The notes under the pieces: model-generated
Told to the model about the DNA's origin: nothing
The model's database searches: none
Seen by the model: only the letters and a program-made list of their open reading frames with translations
Assembly (NCBI GenBank): GCA_039105265.1
Contig: JAPFFF010000004.1
Span: 6,119,501 to 6,183,500, forward strand
DNA: 64,000 nucleotides
Direction of reading: 5' to 3'
From: Tritrichomonas musculus
Taxonomy: Eukaryota > Parabasalia > Tritrichomonadida > Tritrichomonadidae
Shown: piece after piece, positions 26,794 through 35,500 of the stretch
How positions within the stretch are numbered: position 1 is the first letter of the stretch
Layout: every line of letters starts with the position of its first letter
Program-made: the position numbers and the translations under genes

Positions 26794-26805
26794 CAAAAAA
26801 ATAAT
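26794..26805 (-). promoter_or_regulatory. Late-type T-tract motif ATTATTTTTTTG
   Basis: The coding-strand 12-mer ATTATTTTTTTG is squeezed into the 32-base spacer between the two capsid genes, 10 bases before the ATG of the downstream one. That the second gene has its own copy suggests separate transcription of each capsid gene. Confidence 0.55.
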
Positions 26806-26815
26806 AATATACTTT

Positions 26816-28738
26816 TTACTCATAACCAGCAGGAATACCTCTTTGATAATATCGAACTCCATCTTGAACTGACCAAGTCCAGTATGTATCTGAGCATACC
26901 CACAATTCAGGAGGTGGAGGAGATGATTTTTCACTAATTCTTGGATAAGTTAAATCTGCAATTTGGTCTGGATGCCATAAAACATCTCCTTCGTTGTCAT
27001 GACCTGTATTTTTAGATTCTCCTCTAAATTCGATGGTTACGGTATGACTTCCTGTATCAATACCATCGAAAACATATCCAGCATTACCTCTTTCTAACTG
27101 GAAGTTAATTCCGAAACTAGTATTGTCAAATGGAGCTGTCTTAATCCTCTTTCCTTCCTCAGGGTCTAATGCAGATAAAAGTTCAGAACCTTGCATTTCT
27201 CCAGTGGTATATTCAAGAGTTAATGGACGAGATATTGATTCAACAAATTCTTGGGTAGGTTCTATCATACCATCTAATTCATTAGCCATAAGCTGATATT
27301 GAACAAATCGGCCATCCCAAGTATTATTCCATTCTGTTTCTGGATACGCTTTCTTATTAACGATTAATTTGACATTTTGATATCCGATATTTTGAAAAAC
27401 TGTACAGTCTTCAGAATGGAAAGGAAACATAACTGTTATATTTGTAGCATTCCTCAAAGGTATTGTCTTTGATCGTTTAAATCCAGTATGGTCAGGATGA
27501 CCTTCAAATTGATGTCTTGTTAATTCTTGTGCTGGAATAATTATTGGTTCATTGAGGGATTCCATCAAGGCCTGAATAACATCTGGCTTAATACCAAAGC
27601 CTGCACAATTTGTTTTGCATTGCCTAATTTCACAGGAATTTTCATTGACTTTCAGAGTTGCTTGACAGACTGTATATTCAATAGTTTGTGGGGATGTCAG
27701 ACTTCCTCCCATCTGTACACTTGCCTTGGTAGATAATCCATAATAATGACCTGCCGTACCTTTTGAACCGAACGTTTTATCTTCCTTCTTTGCATAATAA
27801 GTTTCTTTCACAATAATGGCTGGATTATTAATTTGAACAAAGTGATTTGTTATTGGAAGAAAGTCAGGAGTTCCATACTCGACTCCCGCAGAATTCATTG
27901 TCCAAAACTTTTTGACTTCAGCAACGTTTTTAGGATGAACCTGGCACCAAACTAAGCCGTTTAAGGCAAATTTGATTTCTTCTTCCATTTCTCCTAAAAT
28001 TCTATTTGGATAAAGCCTCCAAGCCTGAAGAACAAGCTGGTCTGTGAATGGAATACATAATTTTATTTCGACATCAACTTTCTTGTTTGGAACAAATTTT
28101 GCTTGTGCAGCAGCTAATGTAGGCGCATCACTATCATCAACTGTATTGTCCACTTTTCTTGGAAGGTCATCATCTTTTCCTGCAGCAAAGAATTTTTCCA
28201 ATGGAATATAACAACCACAAACATTTGGAGACATCATACAGACATCTTCCCAAAGAGAATGAGAATGTGGATTAGCTTTTTTGGCATCTTTTCCTCGAAT
28301 ACAGTTATATGCAAAAGACTCTCTGACCATTTCATTTTGATGATAATTATCGACTAACCTTCCATCGACCCAGAAAAATGCTTCAGAAATTATTTCGACA
28401 GCATCTTTAAATCCAACAAAGATATATTGTAAATGCCTATGAGCTGCGTCATAATATAAATGGTCTGGACCATCTAATTCGAGATTTAATTTTAAGGTAA
28501 TTTCAATAAAGCCTTTCTCAATTTGAGACATAGTATGAGCTGAATGAGTCATTCGAATTTTCGTTTTTGTGTTTAATCTAACTGGTTCATCTTTATCATG
28601 GCAGTTTTCTTGAACGATAGAAAAGGTGTTATCTCCGCTGTTTCTTTGAATCAAATTCCTCAATTTATCATTGAAAAAGTTTAAAACATCTCCTTCATCG
28701 TTTCCACGATTCTGATATTGCACGTTTGCGTAGGTCAT
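26816..28738 (-). CDS. Major capsid protein B, double jelly-roll (640 aa)
   Basis: This 640-residue paralogue of the neighbouring capsid protein keeps the same blocks in the same order. The differences lie in insertions at about 195-225 and 300-370 and near 535, the places where surface loops or towers of double jelly-rolls vary. Both proteins end in an aromatic-rich segment followed by GIPAGYE or GVPIGYE. Two capsid forms could make a shell with two hexon types or be used alternately. A T-tract variant (28,755-28,766) lies 16 bases before the ATG. Confidence 0.8.
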   Translation of the reverse strand: MTYANVQYQNRGNDEGDVLNFFNDKLRNLIQRNSGDNTFSIVQENCHDKDEPVRLNTKTKIRMTHSAHTMSQIEKGFIEITLKLNLELDGPDHLYYDAAHRHLQYIFVGFKDAVEIISEAFFWVDGRLVDNYHQNEMVRESFAYNCIRGKDAKKANPHSHSLWEDVCMMSPNVCGCYIPLEKFFAAGKDDDLPRKVDNTVDDSDAPTLAAAQAKFVPNKKVDVEIKLCIPFTDQLVLQAWRLYPNRILGEMEEEIKFALNGLVWCQVHPKNVAEVKKFWTMNSAGVEYGTPDFLPITNHFVQINNPAIIVKETYYAKKEDKTFGSKGTAGHYYGLSTKASVQMGGSLTSPQTIEYTVCQATLKVNENSCEIRQCKTNCAGFGIKPDVIQALMESLNEPIIIPAQELTRHQFEGHPDHTGFKRSKTIPLRNATNITVMFPFHSEDCTVFQNIGYQNVKLIVNKKAYPETEWNNTWDGRFVQYQLMANELDGMIEPTQEFVESISRPLTLEYTTGEMQGSELLSALDPEEGKRIKTAPFDNTSFGINFQLERGNAGYVFDGIDTGSHTVTIEFRGESKNTGHDNEGDVLWHPDQIADLTYPRISEKSSPPPPELWVCSDTYWTWSVQDGVRYYQRGIPAGYE

Positions 28739-28818
28739 TTTATTTCTCAGTAAATAAAAAAATAAAACCCAGAATTTTTTTTTATCATCTATGAATACAT
28801 TTTTTTACGTCCAGTAAA

Positions 28819-29130
28819 ATGGCTTTTGGATCTTTCGGAAAGAAAATCAAAGAGGGATGGAATAAAGTTAAGCAATGGGGTAAAAATACTATAGAGAAAG
28901 TAGGAAATGTTGTTAGAAAAGTCGGTTCGACAGCAGGAAATATTGCTGGACAAGTCGGAGATAACCTTGGGAGAGTCGGAGAATTTGTAGGAGGTTTTGC
29001 TCCAGAATTAGGTCAGACAATAGGAGATATAGGAGGTACTATCGGCAAAATTGGAGGTATAGCTTCTGATGTAGCAAGAAGAATCCCTACGTCAAATGAC
29101 GGGCCTAATATAACAAAATTTAAGGTTTAA
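28819..29130 (+). CDS. MAFG-type minor virion protein (103 aa)
   Basis: A 103-residue protein beginning MAFGSFGKKIKEGWNKVKQW, an amphipathic basic helix, followed by a glycine-rich repetitive segment with GxxG(N/D)-type spacing (VGNVVRKVGSTAGNIAGQ and onwards). Its start matches the 77-residue protein at 2940. Position beside the capsid genes and composition resemble adenovirus pVI-like or other membrane-active minor capsid proteins. This role is inferred. It is divergent from capsid gene B; a T-tract (CATTTTTTTACG) precedes the ATG. Confidence 0.6.
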   Translation: MAFGSFGKKIKEGWNKVKQWGKNTIEKVGNVVRKVGSTAGNIAGQVGDNLGRVGEFVGGFAPELGQTIGDIGGTIGKIGGIASDVARRIPTSNDGPNITKFKV

Positions 29131-29138
29131 ACCCTGAT

Positions 29139-29273
29139 TTAAGAATACATTTTCATCCATATTTCATCATCTAATGGAGGTTCTTTTGGAGGGACAATTT
29201 TCATTATACGAATTCCTAAGTTAAAGAATTCGATAATTACTAAGCATCCTAACAAAATATTTGTTATAATCAT
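29139..29273 (-). CDS. Small single-span membrane protein (44 aa)
   Basis: Between two plus-strand genes a minus-strand frame encodes 44 residues: MIITNILLGCLVIIEFFNLG is a clear N-terminal membrane segment, followed by a proline- and acid-rich tail (KIVPPKEPPLDDEIW). It fits exactly between neighbours that are packed with almost no spacers elsewhere, which supports a real gene. Small membrane proteins are common in the virion module of related viruses. No homologue recognised. Confidence 0.45.
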   Translation of the reverse strand: MIITNILLGCLVIIEFFNLGIRIMKIVPPKEPPLDDEIWMKMYS

Positions 29274-29309
29274 CTTTAAATCGCGATAATTATTTTTATT
29301 TTTTTTTAA

Positions 29310-29822
29310 ATGAATGTGAATATTATTGAGCCAATTAAAAATTTTATAAAAGAGTTTAATACTATAGACGAATTCAACGCCTTTTATTCACTACATAAGG
29401 ACGAAATGGATGCCTTAACAACACACAAATTAAATAAAATGTATTCTGTAAAAGGGTATAGAATCACTAAAATAAAAGGAGTTTTGATGCTAAAAAGATG
29501 GGATACTTCAAAGAATGACGAAGAAGAGAAAATCAAGGAAGAGATAACAAATGCTTCGACCCGAGCTAAAGAAGTCGATGAATATGTCCGAAATGATTTA
29601 AGTAAAAAGATTGAAAATCTCAGTGTTTATAGTCAGCAAATCGAGAACATATATGACGAAATTAAAAAATTAAAAATAGAAAATTCTTCATATAAATTCC
29701 AGTATGAAAAAATGAAAAAAGATTTAGACAACTCAATAGATGAAATAAAAAATGATTTCCGAAAAATAAAAAGTACAGTCAACGATATCATCGACTATCT
29801 AAATGGAAATAAAAAACAATAA
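29310..29822 (+). CDS. Coiled-coil protein with N-terminal LNK-type domain (170 aa)
   Basis: The first 65 residues form a small domain with the string THKLNKMYSVKGYRITKIKG, a pattern I associate with small domains in large DNA virus and phage proteins. The remainder, about 70-165, is a continuous coiled coil with lysine and glutamate heptads (KKIENLSVYSQQIENIYDE). The gene starts directly after a T-rich motif (TTATTTTTATTTTTTTTTAA). An oligomeric DNA- or protein-binding function is possible. It is the last plus-strand gene of the module. Confidence 0.5.
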   Translation: MNVNIIEPIKNFIKEFNTIDEFNAFYSLHKDEMDALTTHKLNKMYSVKGYRITKIKGVLMLKRWDTSKNDEEEKIKEEITNASTRAKEVDEYVRNDLSKKIENLSVYSQQIENIYDEIKKLKIENSSYKFQYEKMKKDLDNSIDEIKNDFRKIKSTVNDIIDYLNGNKKQ

Positions 29823-29853
29823 AAATTTTAAGAAAAATTGAAGTATTTTTTAT

Positions 29854-30279
29854 TTACTTATCTTCTTTTGGTTTTTCTTTTTTTGTATCATCATTCTTTT
29901 GGTCCTTGATAGGCAAGAAGTCTTGAATAACTTCATTTAGGTAGTCTGACTCTATGTCAAAGTCGTCAAATGTATCAATATCGTCTGTTTCGAGCGTAGG
30001 ACCCATTCTTTGGTTGTTGTTGTTGTTGGATTCTTCATTCTTGAAGTAAAGCTGCCAGACATCACGCCAGATAAACTTTTCTTCCTGGTCTTTGTTTATG
30101 CTTTTGTCCTTCAGAGTCTCTTCTAGGCGAGCATAATTGTGCCTGGGAACAATTTCGATGAACTTTCTTACTATATCTTTCTTGAATCCGAAATAGTGAT
30201 TCTCCCCAGCATATTGAAAGAAGAATTCTTTCTTATTATCAAAAAGCCAGCTTTTGAAGGTCTTTCCATTCTTATGCAT
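29854..30279 (-). CDS. Hypothetical element protein (141 aa)
   Basis: A 141-residue protein: a compact N-terminal domain rich in aromatics (KSWLFDNKKEFFFQYAGENHYF), a run of five asparagines near 82, and an acidic tail ending in lysines. Layout and upstream sequence (TCACATCACT) resemble the left-arm class more than the virion class, although the gene lies at the right edge of the virion module just inside the 412-bp inverted repeat. A shorter version of the 3' motif TTAAGAAAAATT follows its stop codon. Confidence 0.45.
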   Translation of the reverse strand: MHKNGKTFKSWLFDNKKEFFFQYAGENHYFGFKKDIVRKFIEIVPRHNYARLEETLKDKSINKDQEEKFIWRDVWQLYFKNEESNNNNNQRMGPTLETDDIDTFDDFDIESDYLNEVIQDFLPIKDQKNDDTKKEKPKEDK

Positions 30280-30388
30280 AGTATTTTAGTGATGTGAATG
30301 TCCGACCACTTCACCTCCTAAAATTTTTGCTCAGAAATTCCCAACACCCTCAGAAAAAAATTGAATGAGTCGGCCAATCGTAAACCTT

Positions 30389-30801
30389 TGAAAAAAAAAC
30401 TTTAGATAAAATTTTTGAATCCAAAATCTTTTTTGATTTATCTTGGTCAAATCCCAAAAATGGGATCGAAAATGGGATTGAAATCCCAAAAATGGGATTA
30501 CCTCAAAAAGACCCTATTTTAGCTGTTTTTTGACCTAAAAAGTGGTCAAATTAGCCTCTTTTTCTAAAAACCCCTACCCAAATATTATCCCATTTTTAAT
30601 CCCATTTTTAAAAAAAGATATATATAATATAATATTGTGTTTTCTTAAAATAAATTATGAGAACTCTTCTATCGTTCGTATATAATATGTTAGAAATTTT
30701 TGGGAGGGCCAAAAATGGGATCAAAAATGGGATCGAAAAAATGAGATTTGCCCTATTTCCCCATACTAAATTTCCTGGGGCAAAATGACAATCCCAAAAA
30801 T
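30389..30801 (-). repeat. 412-bp long inverted repeat, right copy
   Basis: Reverse-complement copy of 11,572-11,983 with a few differences. It ends 11 bases from the stop codon of the packaging ATPase, so it lies precisely between two genes without disturbing either. Just left of it are another CCAACACCCTCAGAAAAA word and a stretch related to the repeat array at 10.6 kb, so both copies are accompanied by the same kind of repeats. Confidence 0.9.
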
Positions 30802-30812
30802 AGATTTTAGTC

Positions 30813-31739
30813 TTATTTTCTTATGAAAGTATCTCCTCCGTCTGTGCATTGTACAATCAACATAGGATGGTCATCTGGGTTTGTATTCTTTATTTTATTA
30901 ACTTCATTGTATTTCTCAAAAAATTCATCCCAGTCTAAATTTGAGGCCGACTGACCATATATAAATCGAATTTGCTGTTTATTGAACCCTGGGAATAAAT
31001 ATAAGGTTGTTATCTCATTTTTGATATGCGGCTTTATACCTTTCCATCCTTGGATTAACAAGAAAAAAGAGACATTATTATGACGACATCTTCTGAGTAA
31101 TTGACTAAAAAATGACTCTTCTGAGGAGAATAATTTTGAGTTGCTGATATCGTCGAATAGGAAAATTGTATGCAAAAATTTCTTTTCAAAATTTTCAACA
31201 TGAAGAACTTCGAATAAATCTTCTTTTTGTTCTTCTGGAATTTCATTTTTTGTTCTTTCTCTACGAATTCTATAATACATACTTTTTGCTGTCAAAATTT
31301 CGTCTATACAATCTTCAGCATCCTCTTCAGCTACTAAAACAATAGGCATTTCTATCATATTTTTCAAAGTTTGCCAGCTTTTATCATTTTCTTCACCGTC
31401 CTTTGTTATATAAACTAAGAGATGATGAGTCCCCATATAGCCTATTTTAATAATTTCTTCTAGCGCCGTTACGGTTTTACCAAGGCTTTGTTTACCGACT
31501 ATAACATTAACAGAATTATATTTTGTAATAATATCTTTATGTATTGGAGCTATCAAAGCATCTTTATTATCTATCTGTTTTGCTTTTAATTTTGCCTGAA
31601 TTTTTTTACGTATATCATTATTAAAACCTTTCTCTTCTTCACCTACTCTCCTTAATTTTTCGCCTAATGTAAGTTGTTTTGAGCTATTTGGTTCGGTATC
31701 AGAGTCAGAATCGGAATAATAATCATAATCACTAGACAT
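30813..31739 (-). CDS. FtsK/HerA-type genome-packaging ATPase (308 aa)
   Basis: I start at ATG 31,739 (MSSDYDYYSDSDSD), which removes an overlap with the preceding gene and sits 16 bases after a T-tract motif. Walker A is GKQSLGKT (82-89), Walker B FLFDD (193-197), and a glutamine-containing strand FFLLIQGW follows at about 220. This is the pattern of the A32-like packaging ATPases shared by Polintons, virophages and large DNA viruses, which pump DNA into the capsid. The acidic N-terminal 20 residues are an extra. It is one of the core genes that identify the element. Confidence 0.85.
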   Translation of the reverse strand: MSSDYDYYSDSDSDTEPNSSKQLTLGEKLRRVGEEEKGFNNDIRKKIQAKLKAKQIDNKDALIAPIHKDIITKYNSVNVIVGKQSLGKTVTALEEIIKIGYMGTHHLLVYITKDGEENDKSWQTLKNMIEMPIVLVAEEDAEDCIDEILTAKSMYYRIRRERTKNEIPEEQKEDLFEVLHVENFEKKFLHTIFLFDDISNSKLFSSEESFFSQLLRRCRHNNVSFFLLIQGWKGIKPHIKNEITTLYLFPGFNKQQIRFIYGQSASNLDWDEFFEKYNEVNKIKNTNPDDHPMLIVQCTDGGDTFIRK

Positions 31740-31755
31740 TTTTTTTTCTTTAATG

Positions 31756-31767
31756 CAAAAAAATAAT
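31756..31767 (-). promoter_or_regulatory. Late-type T-tract motif ATTATTTTTTTG
   Basis: The coding-strand 12-mer ATTATTTTTTTG stands 16 bases before the ATG chosen for the ATPase, identical to the motifs at 21,364 and 26,794. It supports that start codon over more upstream ones. Confidence 0.55.
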
Positions 31768-31779
31768 TCAATATTGTTT

Positions 31780-32394
31780 TTATTCTTCCTCTTTATCATC
31801 ATTTTCCTTAGCTTTAGGCTTCTCTTTATCATCATCATCTGACTTGAATCCCTTAGCTGCTTCACGTATAGCATAGGCTAAAATTTTAGTAATATCTTCT
31901 CGGAAATGTTCTTGGTCATCCAACTCTCCGGCCTTACTTTCATCAATAATATTGTCAACAATAATTTGATATTCTAGTTGGATATTCTTTTTGTTTCGTA
32001 ATTTGGTCTGTTCTTCTTCTGAATTACAGTTATATTTCTTATATAATTGTTTCAAAACCATTTCTTCCCAGACTATAGGATATGCTTTATTAAGTAATCT
32101 CATCTTATCTACAGGGATTAAATCGGCAAAATCTGTTTCTGCTAAAGCTTGTTCAGTAGACTTTGAAAGAACATATTTTTTGAATTTATTGAGGGCGGAT
32201 AATTTCCTACCGCCTTTTTCTTTCGATAATTCTTTGACCATTTTCTTTAATTCTGCAACTTCACCACCTACTTTATCTTGCGAAACTTCTATGTATTCGA
32301 CGGGTTCTGAGACCGTTCTTGACGGGACACGACGAGGTCTGGGCGGTAAACTAGCTTGGTCTTGTGTTTTTCTCCTTAAGCTTCGAGTAGTCAT
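31780..32394 (-). CDS. Hypothetical virion-module protein (204 aa)
   Basis: A 204-residue protein with a basic, proline-rich N-terminus (PPRPRRVPSRTVSEP), a helical centre with alternating hydrophobic positions and an acidic/lysine-rich tail. It lies between the ATPase and the protamine-like peptide on the same strand. A core or DNA-associated component is conceivable given the basic N-terminus, but there is no recognisable domain. Confidence 0.5.
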   Translation of the reverse strand: MTTRSLRRKTQDQASLPPRPRRVPSRTVSEPVEYIEVSQDKVGGEVAELKKMVKELSKEKGGRKLSALNKFKKYVLSKSTEQALAETDFADLIPVDKMRLLNKAYPIVWEEMVLKQLYKKYNCNSEEEQTKLRNKKNIQLEYQIIVDNIIDESKAGELDDQEHFREDITKILAYAIREAAKGFKSDDDDKEKPKAKENDDKEEE

Positions 32395-32471
32395 TTTCTT
32401 ATTTGCATTGAAAGAAAAAAGTTCAAAATAATTTTTCTTTTTGAGATATCTTCACTTTTTTATTATGCATT

Positions 32472-32537
32472 TTAACGTCGACGACGAGAAGTAGTAGTAC
32501 GGCGACGAGAGGTTGTTGTTCTTCTTCTTGCTGGCAT
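32472..32537 (-). CDS. Protamine-like arginine-rich peptide (21 aa)
   Basis: A 21-residue frame reads MPARRRTTTSRRRTTTSRRRR in two overlapping parts: nearly half of it is arginine, in a repeated (R)3-TTTS pattern. It has its own ATG, is preceded by an A/T-tract like other virion genes, and fits between neighbouring genes. Adenovirus mu (pX) and protamines have the same character and neutralise packaged DNA. A similar DNA-condensing role in the particle is my inference. The length is below usual annotation limits, so it would be missed by automatic calling. Confidence 0.6.
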   Translation of the reverse strand: MPARRRTTTSRRRTTTSRRRR

Positions 32538-32575
32538 TTTACTTGGAGGAAAAAAAATTTTTTTTATCTTTCCAT

Positions 32576-35500
32576 TTAGACCTTCATGAGAGCTGCTAAT
32601 TGTGGATTTTCTAAAATACTTATTGGAATATTATTTGTTTGAATAGGAGGTTGATAAGCAGGTCGAGAAACAGGCATAGCTCTTCCTTGTTGTCTTTGAA
32701 TTCTTAAAGGAGCATTTTTCATTTTATTTCTTTGTCGTATTTCCATTAATTTTCTATCTACTTCTTGTTTTGAAGTATTTCGATTTGGAGTAAAAGTTTC
32801 TCTTCTAATTATTTGTCTTCTTGGAGGTGGAGCTCTAGGCATTTGATAATCATCATCTAAAGAAGGTCCTGCCAGAAATACTTTTGACTCTACAGGTCGA
32901 ACAACAGGCATTTGAGGAATAACTTCCGGCATTCTCACAGCATATAACGGAGCATCTTTACGGGCTCTAGTAGGTAATTCTACTATTCCAGAACTTGTTC
33001 GAATCTTCGTTTTTTGGTCTATTGGAATAGGCAATAAATTCCCTGTCTGAGGCATTTTGGGAGTTTTTATTGTGGTTAAAGTAGGTTCTTGATATTCTTC
33101 TAATTTATCTGTTATTGAAGCAATTTTTTCAATCGGATTATTATCTTTAACTAACATTACAGGAGAAGTTATTGGCTTAATAACTGGTAAATCTTCATCA
33201 TTATCATCATCATCTTCTGGCCATTTTTCTTCTGGTTCTTCTGCTTTGCCAGTAAATAATGAGGATGGTCCAGGAGAAGGTTTTGGTGATGTTGCAGGAT
33301 AAGAATCTTTCTTTAATCTTTGAGCTCTTTGTTTATCTAATATCCATCTCCTTAGAGATACAGGAGGGGCAAATTTATTCGAAGGAACAAGGGGTTTTGT
33401 AAAATCATTAACTTTAGGTTTGAGAGGATTATCATCGTCATCAGAGCCAGAATCAAATTTAGATTTTAATGAAAATAATGAATCTGAAGCAGGTTTAGGG
33501 GTATCTCTATTAAATCCTGTCAATCTTAGAGGGGCATTAGCTCTTGTTAAATCTCCTATACCACTTTTATTGACTTCCATTCCTGGTCTTGAAAATGTTG
33601 TAGGGTTTGTTGTTGAATTTGTTGATGGAGTTAAAGGATTTGTTTGTCTTTGAGCATTTAAAGCAGAAAATCGTAAAGGCTGACCGACAGTTCCTCCAAA
33701 TGAAGACCCTGAATTAAATCCTCCTCCTACCGAATTACTTTTTTGATTATCTTTTTCCCTTTGCTTTTCTTCTAAATCTCTTTTTTCATCATCAAGAGCT
33801 TGTTTAGCATTTTCAAATTCCATATTTTTATATTTATCGATAGTGATTTCCGACATTCCTAATTTCCTTCTCATTCTATTTATATCATTAATTTTAGGGT
33901 TTAAAACATTCTTTTGTTTCTTATCTTCAGCATCTTTTTCTTGGAATTTCTTGAGTAATTCTTGAAATTGAACATATTGTTGCTGTAAATTTTGCTCTAA
34001 GACATCGACATTATTATTTGTTGATTTAACTAATTCATATTCAAATTTTTTCTCATCAAGGTTTAATGTCGTAGGTATTTCATATTTCATAGTCTTCATT
34101 TCTTTAATCATTTTTCGAATCGGCTTACAAAATTTTTCGATTCTCAAGAATCTTTCAGCATCATCAACATTTGGATAAATTTTTGTTACTTCATCTAATT
34201 TTGTTATTGCTTCTCCTGAAATTTCATTATATTCTTTGAAATGTGGGTCTAAAAATAGGTCGCGAGATTCAATAACTTTTTTCTTTAATTCTGGCAATAT
34301 TTCATCTATCTTTTCAACGGTAAAATTCTTTTTTCCTGATAAGCCAAATTCTGTAATTATTTTCTCTGTTGTTAGTCCTGGCTCACTTCTCTTGTTTGCG
34401 ATATAATTATAGTCTTGTAAGAGAGGCAAAACTCTAACATTAAAATAAGCTGTTGTCCAATTTCCTTCTTCAGAACATAATTCGCTTAAGTTATTTTGGT
34501 CATATTTTTTACCAAATTTTTCGTTAAATTCTTTGATATTATCCAAAGTCTTCATAATAATTTCTATATCTTTTTGGCTTGACGCATACTCTTGAAGTTT
34601 TTCTTTCGTAATATTATTAGCCATGATGGCTTTTTCTTTTGTTTCTTTGTCTAATTTGTCTTCAAATTTTTCGACCCACTCGCGCCATCTTTGAATGGTT
34701 TCTGTATGTTTTGGGTCTGCAAGAAAAGCGTCATAATCTTTAATGAGTTCTGGCTCTTTTCTTTTTGATTTTCGGAATTTCATCTTCACAACATTATAAT
34801 CTAAATATTGTCTGAGCGCTGCTAAATCAAAATTCCATCTCTTCAAAAGAGTATTCATGGAATAATTTTTGCCTGATAATTCATTAAAATCTAACCTTAA
34901 TTCTTCACATAACAAAAAAGCTCTTGCTTCAAAGGCATTTCCTTTTGCACTTTTCAAACCATCTACAGTACCATATTTTTCAACATCTAGATTATCTTTT
35001 GTTCTTTTTTCCATTTCCTCAAGTTCTTTTTTGATAGTAGACCAATCATATTTGACAACCTCAGATAAATATTTTTTCAAATCTTTTCCTGAATATTCTT
35101 TGAAAGTATAGTTATTTATATCATCTATTTCTGGCATTTTATCTGTATCATTAATTTGGTCATACTTTTCTTTAAGCTCTAATATTTCGAGATGTAAATT
35201 TAAATCTTCTGGCTTATCATATTTTCTTAATAACGTTTCTTGAGTTTCATAATCTAAATTCAAATTTTTCATTTTATTTTTGATATCGTCTTGTGAAGAT
35301 GCCCTTTCATTAGATTTTGCTTTTGTAATATCTCTAAGCATTTCATCGATAAGCGGGTCTAATTTTGTAGAGAAGATGATTTCTTTTGTCTTTTGATTCT
35401 TAGGGAATAATGAATTTCGATAAAAGATTAAGAGTTCTGCTATTGCTTTCTTAGCTTTTGGATATTTATTCTTGTTATCTTTATATTGACCTAATTCTCT

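Noticed and set aside
11572-30801. A second, complete 19-kb Polinton nested in the first, with the 412-bp repeats as its ends
   Set aside because: The interval lacks integrase, helicase and ATPase, which lie outside it and complete one gene set. Virion genes run on the minus strand on both sides of the right copy. No target duplication is visible at the borders.
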